Source: Pseudoduganella rivuli
GTDB lineage: Bacteria > Pseudomonadota > Gammaproteobacteria > Burkholderiales > Burkholderiaceae_D
Length of the DNA stretch: 64,000 nucleotides
Assembly: GCF_009674485.1 (NCBI RefSeq)
Contig: NZ_WKJJ01000012.1
Coordinates: 124,001-188,000 of the forward strand
Direction: 5' to 3'
Shown: positions 21,051 to 28,952 of the stretch, one piece after another
How the letters are laid out: each line of letters starts with the position of its first letter
How positions within the stretch are numbered: position 1 is the stretch's first letter
Translations under genes and position numbers: made by a program
Notes under the pieces: generated by a model
What the model saw: only the letters and a program-made list of their open reading frames with translations
What the model was told of the DNA's origin: nothing
The model's database searches: none

Positions 21051-22430
21051 TTATTGTAATTCACGCAGGCGGGTAAATGCATCATCGATGCGTTCCACGC
21101 CGATAATCGTCATCCCTTCCACCGGCTGTTTTGGCACATTGGCTTTCGGGATCATCGCGACGGAAAAGCCCAGCTTGGCTGCTTCGCGCAAGCGTTCCTG
21201 CCCCCGGGGCGCCGGGCGGATTTCACCGGCCAGGCCCACTTCGCCGAAGACCACGAAGCCGCGCGGCAGCGGCTTGTTGCGCATCGACGAATTAATCGCC
21301 AATAACACCGCCAGGTCGGCCGCCGGTTCCGTGATCTTCACGCCGCCCACCGCATTGATGAACACGTCCTGATCGAAGGCGGCAATGCCGGCATGGCGGT
21401 GCAGCACCGCCAGCAGCATGGCCAGGCGGTTCTGTTCCAGGCCGACCGACAGCCGGCGCGCATTGGGCAAATGGCTGGCGTCCACCAGCGCCTGGATTTC
21501 CACCAGCAGCGGGCGCGTGCCTTCCTGCGTCACCATCACGCACGACCCCGGCACCTGGTTATCGTGCTGCGACAGGAACAGCGCCGACGGATTCGACACG
21601 CCTTTCAAGCCTTTTTCCGTCATGGCGAAGACGCCCAGTTCATTGACCGCGCCAAAACGGTTTTTAATCGCGCGCACCAGGCGGAAGCTGGAGTGGTTAT
21701 CGCCTTCGAAATACAGCACCGTGTCGACGATGTGTTCCAGCACGCGCGGACCGGCCAGCGCGCCCTCTTTCGTCACGTGGCCCACCAGGATGATGGTCAC
21801 GCCGCTTTGCTTGGCCATGCGCGTCAGTTGCGCGGCGCATTCGCGCACCTGCGCCACGGAGCCGGGCGCGGAACTGAGCGCATCCGAATACAGCGTCTGG
21901 ATCGAATCGATCACCGCCACCTGCGGTTTCAGGTCCGACAAGGTGCCGAGGATTTTTTCCAGCTGGATTTCAGCCTGCAGCTTCAATTCCTTCGCATCGA
22001 TGGCGAGGCGCTTGGCGCGCAGTGCGATTTGCGCGCCGGATTCCTCGCCCGACACGTACAGGACTTTTTTCACGTGCGACAAATGCGCCAGCGCCTGCAA
22101 CAGCAGCGTGGATTTGCCGATGCCCGGGTCGCCGCCGATCAACACGACGCCGCCGGCCACCAGGCCGCCACCGAGCACGCGGTCGAATTCTTCGATACCG
22201 GTGGGGAAACGCGGCACGTCCAGCGCTTCGATATCATCGAGCGACAGCACCGGCGCCGTCTGCGCCAGCGACAGGTGCTGCGGGTTCGAATAGCGGTTGT
22301 TGCCGCCGCCGGATTCCACGATGGTTTCCACCATCGTATTCCATTGCTGGCACGCCGCGCACTGGCCGGTCCACTTGCTGCTGGTGCCGCCGCATTCGGT
22401 GCACGTGTAATTCGTCTTGGCCTTGGCCAT
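21051..22430 (-). CDS. radA: DNA repair protein RadA
   Basis: A 459-residue recombination ATPase that promotes branch migration during homologous recombination. It has a C4 zinc finger (Cys10, 13, 24, 27), a RecA-like core with Walker A GGDPGIGKST, the RadA-specific KNRFG motif (AIKNRFGAVNE) and a C-terminal Lon-protease-like domain. ATG at 22430 is preceded by GGAAGG; in-frame starts to 22472 lie inside alr. It begins two bases after the alr stop, so the two are co-transcribed. Confidence 0.97.
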   Translation of the reverse strand: MAKAKTNYTCTECGGTSSKWTGQCAACQQWNTMVETIVESGGGNNRYSNPQHLSLAQTAPVLSLDDIEALDVPRFPTGIEEFDRVLGGGLVAGGVVLIGGDPGIGKSTLLLQALAHLSHVKKVLYVSGEESGAQIALRAKRLAIDAKELKLQAEIQLEKILGTLSDLKPQVAVIDSIQTLYSDALSSAPGSVAQVRECAAQLTRMAKQSGVTIILVGHVTKEGALAGPRVLEHIVDTVLYFEGDNHSSFRLVRAIKNRFGAVNELGVFAMTEKGLKGVSNPSALFLSQHDNQVPGSCVMVTQEGTRPLLVEIQALVDASHLPNARRLSVGLEQNRLAMLLAVLHRHAGIAAFDQDVFINAVGGVKITEPAADLAVLLAINSSMRNKPLPRGFVVFGEVGLAGEIRPAPRGQERLREAAKLGFSVAMIPKANVPKQPVEGMTIIGVERIDDAFTRLRELQ

Positions 22431-22432
22431 GT

Positions 22433-23521
22433 TCAACCTTCCACAACTTGCACGCGCTGCGCCAGCGCGCACATCAATTCATAACCGATGGTGCCGGATG
22501 CTTCCGCCACCTCGTCGATGGGCATGCCTTCGCCCCACAGCACCACGCGGCTGCCCACGTTTGAACCGGGAATACCGGCCAGGTCGACCGTCAGCATGTC
22601 CATCGATACGCGCCCCACCAGCCGGGTGCGCACGCCATCGACCAGCACCGGCGTCCCTTCCGGCGCGTGGCGGGGATAGCCATCGGCATAGCCGCACGCT
22701 ACCACGCCGATGCGCATCGGGCCGTCCGCCTGGAAGCGGCTGCCATAGCCGACGCAATCGCCCGCACCGATGTCCTGGATGGCGATGATTTCACTGGCCA
22801 GTGTCATGGCCGGCTTCAGCCCCAGCGCTTCGGCCGTCTGGCCGCCCGGCGTGCCGCCATACAGCATGATGCCGGGCCGGACCCAGTGGCTGGACAATTC
22901 GTCTTTCAATTGCGGCATCTGGAAAATGCCGGCGGAATTCGCCAGGCTGACCGGTCCCGGCAAGCCTTGCGCACCGTCGCGGAAGCGGCGCACCTGTTCA
23001 TGGATCGACAGGCGCGGATGGGCCGTGTCATCGGCATTGGCAAAGTGCGTCATCAACGTGATGTCCGCCACATGCGGCAATGCGCGCAAGCGCGCGTGGG
23101 CGGCGGCAAACGCTTGCGGCATGAAGCCCAGGCGGTTCATGCCGGTATTCATTTTCAAATGCACGTTCAGCGGGCGCGCGGGCCGCGCCGCTTCCAGCAG
23201 CGCCAGCTGGGTTTCGCAGTGGATGGCGCCATTGACGTCGTACTGGGCCATCATGGCGATATCGGCCGCATCGAACGGGCCTTCCAGCAACAGCAGCGGG
23301 CCGGTCCACCCCAGCTCGCGCAGGCGCACCGCGTTATCCGGCTCCACCAGCGCCAGCCCGTCGGCCGCGGCCAGGCCGCGCATGGCCCGTTCCAGGCCAT
23401 GGCCATAACCATTTGCCTTCAGCACGCCCCACACTTTGGCGTCCGGCGCGCACGCCCTGGCCCGGGCCAGGTTGTGCCGCATCGCGGCGATATGGATGGT
23501 TGCGGTAATGGGCCTGGGCAT
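22433..23521 (-). CDS. alr: Alanine racemase
   Basis: A 362-residue PLP enzyme that converts L-alanine to D-alanine for peptidoglycan. The PLP lysine is Lys35 in VLKANGYGHG, and the catalytic tyrosine region DCVGYGSRFQADG lies near residue 258. Length and motifs are normal. It is the first gene of the alr-radA unit and diverges from lplT. Confidence 0.97.
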   Translation of the reverse strand: MPRPITATIHIAAMRHNLARARACAPDAKVWGVLKANGYGHGLERAMRGLAAADGLALVEPDNAVRLRELGWTGPLLLLEGPFDAADIAMMAQYDVNGAIHCETQLALLEAARPARPLNVHLKMNTGMNRLGFMPQAFAAAHARLRALPHVADITLMTHFANADDTAHPRLSIHEQVRRFRDGAQGLPGPVSLANSAGIFQMPQLKDELSSHWVRPGIMLYGGTPGGQTAEALGLKPAMTLASEIIAIQDIGAGDCVGYGSRFQADGPMRIGVVACGYADGYPRHAPEGTPVLVDGVRTRLVGRVSMDMLTVDLAGIPGSNVGSRVVLWGEGMPIDEVAEASGTIGYELMCALAQRVQVVEG

Positions 23522-23660
23522 GGGAATCCGGGGTGAAACAATGAAGCGAGTATTTTAGCGGATGGCGACGGCAAAATCCGCCATAACCCCTGTTTCTAAC
23601 TGGTATTCAGCCGTTTATGGTATAAAGCAAGCCGGATCAGTTACCCGGGCACACACCAGA

Positions 23661-24929
23661 ATGAATCGTGGTTTTTATACCATCATGGCAGCGCAGTTTT
23701 TCTCGTCGCTGGCTGACAATGCGCTGCTGTTCGTCGCGATTGACCTGCTGGTCACCATGAAATCGCCGGCGTGGATCATTCCGCTGTTGAAGCTGTCCTT
23801 TGTTTTATTCTATGTGTTGCTGGCCCCGTACGTGGGCGCCTTTGCCGATTCCCTGCTCAAGGGCCGCGTCATGTTCATTGCCAACATGATCAAGATCCTC
23901 GGCTGCGCCATGATGTTCTTCTATATGAATGTGCACCCGCTGCTGGCTTACACCGTGGTGGGTTTTGGCGCGGCCGTGTATTCGCCCGCCAAGTACGGCA
24001 TCCTGACGGAATTGCTGCCCGCTGAAAAACTGGTGGCCGCCAACGGCTGGATTGAAGGCTTGACCGTAACGTCCATCATCCTCGGCACCGTCATGGGCGG
24101 TGCGCTGGTGACAGGCCAATTCTCCACCATGCTGCTGTCGTTTGACTTGCCGCTGATCGACACCGGCGTCGACACCCGCTCGGAAGCGGCGCTGTGCGTG
24201 CTGATCGGCGTGTACCTGCTGGCGGCCCTGTTCAACCTGCGCATCCCGGATACCGGCGCGCGCTACCCGCACCAGGAACGCCATCCCGTCAAGCTGGTGG
24301 TGGATTTCGCCAATTGCTTCACCTTGCTGTGGAAAGACAAGCTGGGCCAGATTTCGCTGGCCGTCACCACGCTGTTCTGGGGCGCCGGCGCGACCCTGCA
24401 ACTGATCGTGCTGGAATGGGCGCAAAAGTCGCTGGGCATGCGCTATGACCAGGCCACCAGCCTGGTGGGCATGGTGGCGATCGGCATGGCGCTGGGCGCC
24501 GTGCTGTCGGCCCGTTACGTCACGTTGCGCAAGTCGCTGTCCGTGATCCCGCTGGGCATCCTGATGGGCTGCATCGTCATGGGCATGGTGCTGGTCCATT
24601 CGAAAATCATCGCCTATCCGCTGCTGGTGCTGATCGGCGCGATTGCCGGCTTCTTCGTGGTGCCGATGAACGCGCTGCTGCAGCACCGGGGCCACGTGCT
24701 GATGAGCGCGGGCCACTCGATCGCGGTGCAGAACTTCAACGAAAACCTGTCTATCCTGACCATGCTGGCGATGTATTCGCTGATGATCCGCCTGCACCTG
24801 GCGCTCAATACCACCATCGTGCTGTTCGGCCTGTTCATGGCGGGCGTGATGTACTTCATCATGCGGCTGCACGCGCTCAACCAGCGCCAGCACGATTCGT
24901 TGGGCCTGATCGGCGAAGCCAAGCACTGA
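23661..24929 (+). CDS. lplT: Lysophospholipid transporter LplT
   Basis: A 422-residue major facilitator protein with about 12 membrane helices, opening with MNRGFYTIMAAQFFSSLADNA, a hallmark of LplT. In E. coli LplT flips lysophospholipids inward for re-acylation by Aas; no aas gene is adjacent here. The ATG at 23661 gives the family start; an extended frame from 23562 would add 33 atypical residues. It diverges from alr and converges with the DUF1853 gene, four bases apart. Confidence 0.92.
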   Translation: MNRGFYTIMAAQFFSSLADNALLFVAIDLLVTMKSPAWIIPLLKLSFVLFYVLLAPYVGAFADSLLKGRVMFIANMIKILGCAMMFFYMNVHPLLAYTVVGFGAAVYSPAKYGILTELLPAEKLVAANGWIEGLTVTSIILGTVMGGALVTGQFSTMLLSFDLPLIDTGVDTRSEAALCVLIGVYLLAALFNLRIPDTGARYPHQERHPVKLVVDFANCFTLLWKDKLGQISLAVTTLFWGAGATLQLIVLEWAQKSLGMRYDQATSLVGMVAIGMALGAVLSARYVTLRKSLSVIPLGILMGCIVMGMVLVHSKIIAYPLLVLIGAIAGFFVVPMNALLQHRGHVLMSAGHSIAVQNFNENLSILTMLAMYSLMIRLHLALNTTIVLFGLFMAGVMYFIMRLHALNQRQHDSLGLIGEAKH

Positions 24930-24933
24930 CCGG

Positions 24934-25944
24934 TTACGGCAGCGATCCCTGGGCGCGCCGCGCGGCCGCCCGTTCGTGCCAGTCGTCCGGCGCGATAAAG
25001 CCCCGCTCCACCTCGACCAGCCAGCCATCCCGCTGCTCCACCACGGCCGCCATCACGGGCGACATTTCCAGCGCGAAGCGTTCCAGCACCGCCGCATGCA
25101 AACCCTGCGCCGTCAGCGGTGCGGCCTTGTCCACGGCGGAGATGGATGCGGGCTGGAACGGCGCCTCGTCCCGCGTGGCCGCGCGTACTTTCAACGGCGC
25201 CAGCCACTGCAGGCGCGGCATTACCACGTAGCGCTTCTCCCCGTCCAGCGCCGGACCGCGAAGGAAGTCGGCCAAGGTCATCCACGAACCACGGCAATGG
25301 CCGGGCGACACGCCATCGATGTGCCGCTCCGGTCCGGGCGGATGGAACAGCCAGCCTTTCACCAGCGCCTGCGCTTCATCGACCGGTTGCGGCAGCACGT
25401 GCGCCGCGTCCGGGTGGTTGCGCAATTCCAGCTGGTGACTGAAGGTCTTGCGGATTTTCTTGCCCAGCGTATCGGCCAGGTTGGGGCCAACCAGGTGGTT
25501 GAATCCTTCCTCGTCGGACTGGTTGTCCAGCAAATAAAACTTCGATGCGAATTCCCAGTGCAGCAGCCGCGCGCCGTCGCGCAGCAGGAAATCGAACTCG
25601 CCCACCGTCACGTTGCGCGGTGTCCGCACTTGCAGGCCGTGCGCGGCCAGCACGCCTTGCTGCGCCAAATAAAACGCCATCAGCCTTTCCGCATACAGGC
25701 CCAGGCGCGAATAAAACTTCGTCCCCAGCGCCGCATCCAGCGGCGACGGATCCTGTTCCAGCGCGGCCAGCCAGGACGCCACCTGCGGCGCGACAGGCCC
25801 CAGTGTGGCGACCCGCCCATGCCAATGCGGCGATGCGGGGTCCAGCAAATCCGGCGATTCCAGCAGCCAGGCCAGCGCTCGCACGTGTGGACGGGTCAAA
25901 TGGCGCCAGCGCTGTTCAAACGCTTGCTGGTAAGTGGGCGCCAT
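24934..25944 (-). CDS. DUF1853 family protein
   Basis: A 336-residue protein of the uncharacterised DUF1853 family. Recognisable conserved blocks are LGTKFYSRLGLYAERL, the acidic/aromatic GEFDFLLRDG with HWEFASKFYL about 10 residues later, and the GxxxGRK-like stretch (TLGKKIRKTFSHQL). The Glu/Asp-rich pair followed by Lys resembles a nuclease active site, but that is inference. Start chosen at ATG 25944, five bases after the glycosylase stop, so it is translationally coupled to it; longer frames to 25998 would overlap that gene. Confidence 0.8.
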   Translation of the reverse strand: MAPTYQQAFEQRWRHLTRPHVRALAWLLESPDLLDPASPHWHGRVATLGPVAPQVASWLAALEQDPSPLDAALGTKFYSRLGLYAERLMAFYLAQQGVLAAHGLQVRTPRNVTVGEFDFLLRDGARLLHWEFASKFYLLDNQSDEEGFNHLVGPNLADTLGKKIRKTFSHQLELRNHPDAAHVLPQPVDEAQALVKGWLFHPPGPERHIDGVSPGHCRGSWMTLADFLRGPALDGEKRYVVMPRLQWLAPLKVRAATRDEAPFQPASISAVDKAAPLTAQGLHAAVLERFALEMSPVMAAVVEQRDGWLVEVERGFIAPDDWHERAAARRAQGSLP

Positions 25945-25949
25945 GGCGG

Positions 25950-27239
25950 TCAGGCACGGCCATCGAAAGCCGAACGGGCCAGGCACAAATCGGCCCACGC
26001 CCTGGCCTTGTCTTCCGGCTTGCGCAGCAAATCGGCCGGGTGGTACGTTGCCACTACAGGAATCTGTTCCAGCCGCACTACCTTGCCGCGCGCGGCGGCG
26101 CCCAGCAAGGCTTTACCGGCCGTGTGACCCAGGGTGACGATGGCGCGGCTGCCCGCCAGCGCCAGTTCGCGTTCCAGGTAAGGGCGGCACGCCGCCAGTT
26201 CGTCGGCGGTCGGCGCGCGGTCGCCTTGCGGGCGGCATTTCACCAGCGTGGCGACATAGGCATCCTTGTCCGGCACGACCTGGATGGCTTTCAGCATATT
26301 GTCCAGCAGCTGGCCCGGTGCGCCCGCCAGCGGACGGCCCTGCGCTTCGTCGTCGCCATTCGGCGCGGTGGCCAGCACCAGCCATGGCGCGCTGTCGCCG
26401 CCCCGTCCCGGCACGGCGGCGCTACGCTCCTGGCACAGCGTGCAGCGCGTGCACGATTGCACGGCCGCGCGCAATGCCGGCCAGTCCATGCGGGCGATGG
26501 CGGCGTCGGTTCCCGCCTCCTCATACAGGTCGTCAAAGGCGCCATCGAACGACGGGAGCGGCGCATCGTCGAACCACGGGATGCCGTCGTCGGACGCGGG
26601 TTGCGGCGCCGCCTGCTTCGGCTGGGCCGGACGGGCCACGGGCCGCGATTGGGCCTCGTCATCGTCGACGCGCTCGGGCGCCGGCGTGCGCACGGGCTTG
26701 GCGATCGGCGTGGCCGGCACGTCGTCGAACCACGCGTACGATTCATCGCTTGCCGCCGCCGGGCTGGCGGGCGCATTCGCTGCGGGCCGTGGCGGTGGCG
26801 GCGCCTTCGCGGGCGGCGACGATTTCAGCGCGGGACGCGTGGATGGCGCGGCCGGCGCGTCGTCGAACCACGACGTGTCTTCGTCGCCGGGTGGCAGAAT
26901 ACGGGGCACCGTCGGCGCGGGCGCCTGCTGGGGAGCGGCGCCGCTGCCGGATACAGCCTGTGGTGCGTGCGCCGGGCGCGCGGCCGCCGGCGCAGCGTCG
27001 GCATCAAACCAGGCCGTGTCTTCATCGCCGGGCGGTAAGACGCGGGACACCGCAGGCGCAGGCACCTGCTCCTGGGCGGAGCCGCCGCCGGATGCGGCTT
27101 GCGGCATCTGCGCAGCATGCGCGGCGTCAGCACTGGCGGCATCGGCATCCATATCGCCGCCTTCAACGGCAGGCGCATTGCGCAGCCGCCACTGTGGCCC
27201 CAGCCCCATCGCATCGAGGAAAACATCGTTACGGTTCAT
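25950..27239 (-). CDS. Family 4-like uracil-DNA glycosylase with long repetitive N-terminal region
   Basis: The C-terminal part (about 250-429) is a UDG-superfamily domain with likely [4Fe-4S] ligands Cys263, Cys266, Cys335 and Cys351 (C-x2-C and C-x15-C, as in family 4), a glycine-rich segment (GRPLAGAPGQLLDNML) and the YHPADLL motif. The usual GEAPG motif is degenerate (ATAPNGDD). The first 240 residues are Pro/Ala-rich, probably disordered, and carry four acidic repeats centred on WF at 77, 124, 170 and 222. Typical family 4 enzymes are about 200 residues, so the tail is unusual. ATG overlaps the rimI stop by four bases. Confidence 0.85.
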   Translation of the reverse strand: MNRNDVFLDAMGLGPQWRLRNAPAVEGGDMDADAASADAAHAAQMPQAASGGGSAQEQVPAPAVSRVLPPGDEDTAWFDADAAPAAARPAHAPQAVSGSGAAPQQAPAPTVPRILPPGDEDTSWFDDAPAAPSTRPALKSSPPAKAPPPPRPAANAPASPAAASDESYAWFDDVPATPIAKPVRTPAPERVDDDEAQSRPVARPAQPKQAAPQPASDDGIPWFDDAPLPSFDGAFDDLYEEAGTDAAIARMDWPALRAAVQSCTRCTLCQERSAAVPGRGGDSAPWLVLATAPNGDDEAQGRPLAGAPGQLLDNMLKAIQVVPDKDAYVATLVKCRPQGDRAPTADELAACRPYLERELALAGSRAIVTLGHTAGKALLGAAARGKVVRLEQIPVVATYHPADLLRKPEDKARAWADLCLARSAFDGRA

Positions 27240-27730
27240 ATGGCGATCCGCATCACGATGGCGTCTTCACGCTGGCCATTGTCCGCCGGGTAGTACCCCT
27301 TGCGGCGGCCGATCTGTTTGAAACCATAGCGCTGGTAAATGTCCAGCGCGCGCGTGTTCGACGGGCGCACTTCCAGCAGCATGGCTTCCATCCCCAGGCC
27401 GCGCGCGCGGGCCACCGACTGGTTCAGCAGGAAGCGGCCCAGGCCCTGGCCCTGCCACTCCGCCGCCACCGCCACGTTCAGCAAATGCGCCTCGTCGACC
27501 ACCTGCATGATGAGGAAGTAGCCCATCAATACACCATTCTGGCCCCGCAGCACCCATGCGTCATAGCCGACCGACAGCGAATCGGCAAAGTTGGCGCGGG
27601 TCCACGGGTGCGGGTAGACGCTTTGTTCCAGCGCCACCACTTCATCGATGTCGGACGGCTGCATCGGCTCGTAATTGAGCCGGGCCAGGTCCCATACGGG
27701 TTTCACCCCGGACTGCGCGCCTTGCATCAT
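27236..27730 (-). CDS. rimI: Ribosomal protein S18 alanine N-acetyltransferase
   Basis: A 164-residue GNAT acetyltransferase. The acetyl-CoA P-loop is EWQGQGLGRFLL, preceded by LLNVAVAAEWQ, and the C-terminal YQRYGFKQIGRRKGYYP matches RimI. It acetylates the N-terminal Ala of S18. Start is an ATGATG pair: 27730 overlaps the tsaB stop by four bases, 27727 by one. The tsaB-rimI pairing is widespread. It is the second gene of the four-gene operon. Confidence 0.92.
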   Translation of the reverse strand: MMQGAQSGVKPVWDLARLNYEPMQPSDIDEVVALEQSVYPHPWTRANFADSLSVGYDAWVLRGQNGVLMGYFLIMQVVDEAHLLNVAVAAEWQGQGLGRFLLNQSVARARGLGMEAMLLEVRPSNTRALDIYQRYGFKQIGRRKGYYPADNGQREDAIVMRIAI

Positions 27731-28449
27731 GCCCCCGCCTTTGCGTTCATTTCCCGCCGCTCGGCGCTGGTGTAGGCGATCTTGTTGCGCAGGTATAGCG
27801 GCTGCGCGTCGGCCGCCGTCACGCCCTGTCCCGCGGCAAAGGCGATACGGCCCAACTGTGCGATCTGCACCGCGTGCGGCATCACGTCGCCATGGGAGCC
27901 ATCGGCAAACGGCTTGCCGGCGAAGGCCTCGGCATATGCCGGCAAGCCATTGCCGCACGCCGTCACATCGCCTTGCGGCGCCACCGCTTCCGGCGCCGAC
28001 AATTCGGGCGCCAGCACCACGTCCGGCACGCCAGCGTGATCGTCAGCAACTGCGCCGGCATAGCGGTACTGCGCCCAATACACTTCCCCCATGCGGGCGT
28101 CGAGCACCGCCAGGATATCCGTGCTGCCATATTGCTGGCGGCACGCCAGCGCCATCGCATCGAGCGTCACCACCGGCACCAGCGGCACTTCCGTGCCGAA
28201 GCCCAGGCCCTGGGCCACGCCGCACGCCGTGCGCACGCCGGTAAACGAACCGGGACCGGCGCCGTAGGCGATCGCATCGACGTCAGCCAGCGCGATGCCG
28301 GCTTCCTGCAGCAATTCCTGGATCATGGGCAGCACGGCGGCGGAATGGGTGCGCACGCCCGTCGACGAGCGGCTGATGACGGCATCGCCGCGCAACAGTG
28401 CGCACGACGCCATTTCGGAAGATGTTTCAATTGCGAGTATGGTAGACAT
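27727..28449 (-). CDS. tsaB: tRNA threonylcarbamoyladenosine synthesis protein TsaB
   Basis: A 240-residue ASKHA-fold protein, the scaffold that with TsaD and TsaE installs t6A on ANN-decoding tRNAs. The N terminus ILAIETSSEMASCALL and the GPGSFTGVRTACGVAQGLG motif are diagnostic. It is the first gene of tsaB-rimI-UDG-DUF1853 and diverges from the thioredoxin-like gene across about 80 bases. Confidence 0.95.
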   Translation of the reverse strand: MSTILAIETSSEMASCALLRGDAVISRSSTGVRTHSAAVLPMIQELLQEAGIALADVDAIAYGAGPGSFTGVRTACGVAQGLGFGTEVPLVPVVTLDAMALACRQQYGSTDILAVLDARMGEVYWAQYRYAGAVADDHAGVPDVVLAPELSAPEAVAPQGDVTACGNGLPAYAEAFAGKPFADGSHGDVMPHAVQIAQLGRIAFAAGQGVTAADAQPLYLRNKIAYTSAERREMNAKAGA

Positions 28450-28512
28450 GGCGCTATTTTAACCTGCCGCCCTTGCGTTGACCCAGCCTGCGCGGCGCAT
28501 CCGGCGGGCTAT

Positions 28513-28521
28513 TGGTACAAT
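28513..28521 (+). promoter_or_regulatory. Extended -10 promoter very close to the thioredoxin-like start
   Basis: TGG followed by TACAAT (28516-28521) forms an extended -10 element only eight bases before the ATG at 28530. Transcription would begin within a few bases of the start codon. No -35 at normal spacing was seen, as expected for extended -10 promoters. Confidence 0.5.
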
Positions 28522-28529
28522 ATTGTCTT

Positions 28530-28952
28530 ATGCATAGTACGACTTTACAAACCGACAACCGCGCCGAAGTGGCCGCCGCGCTGGCGCAAGACCGCTGGAT
28601 CGTTGCCTGCCTGTGCGCAGCCTGGTGCGGCACCTGCGCCAGCTACCGCGCCACCTTCGAGGAACTGGCCGCGCGCCATCCCGACAAATACTTCCTGTGG
28701 GTCGATATCGAAGACCATGCGGATGTGGTGGGCGACCTGGACGTAGAAAATTTCCCGACCTTGCTGATCCAGCGCCACGAAAAAGTGGCCTTCTTCGGCA
28801 CCATGCTGCCCGACCCGAATGTCGCGCACCGGCTGGTGCTGGCGCAATCGGCCATGTCGGATGAAGAACTGGACGCGTACGTGAACAGCACCGAAGAACG
28901 CCGCGAATGGCAGGAAAATTGCAATTTGCGGACGTTGCTGAAGACTGCCTGA
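28530..28952 (+). CDS. Thioredoxin-family protein
   Basis: A 140-residue thioredoxin-fold protein with active-site CGTC at residues 33-36 (AWCGTC) and a cis-Pro region VENFPTLLI. There is no signal peptide, so it should be cytoplasmic. The CGTC pair differs from classic thioredoxin CGPC. Residues 100-140 are helical and charged, beyond the core fold. No ribosome-binding site precedes the ATG; together with the extended -10 this suggests a leaderless mRNA. Its stop directly abuts the stop of the convergent molybdopterin-subunit gene. Partner unknown. Confidence 0.85.
   Translation: MHSTTLQTDNRAEVAAALAQDRWIVACLCAAWCGTCASYRATFEELAARHPDKYFLWVDIEDHADVVGDLDVENFPTLLIQRHEKVAFFGTMLPDPNVAHRLVLAQSAMSDEELDAYVNSTEERREWQENCNLRTLLKTA

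Noticed and set aside
27731..27958. A longer rimI with 76 extra N-terminal residues
   Set aside because: The extension lies within tsaB in another frame and is Arg-rich; the ATGATG at the tsaB stop gives the normal RimI length.
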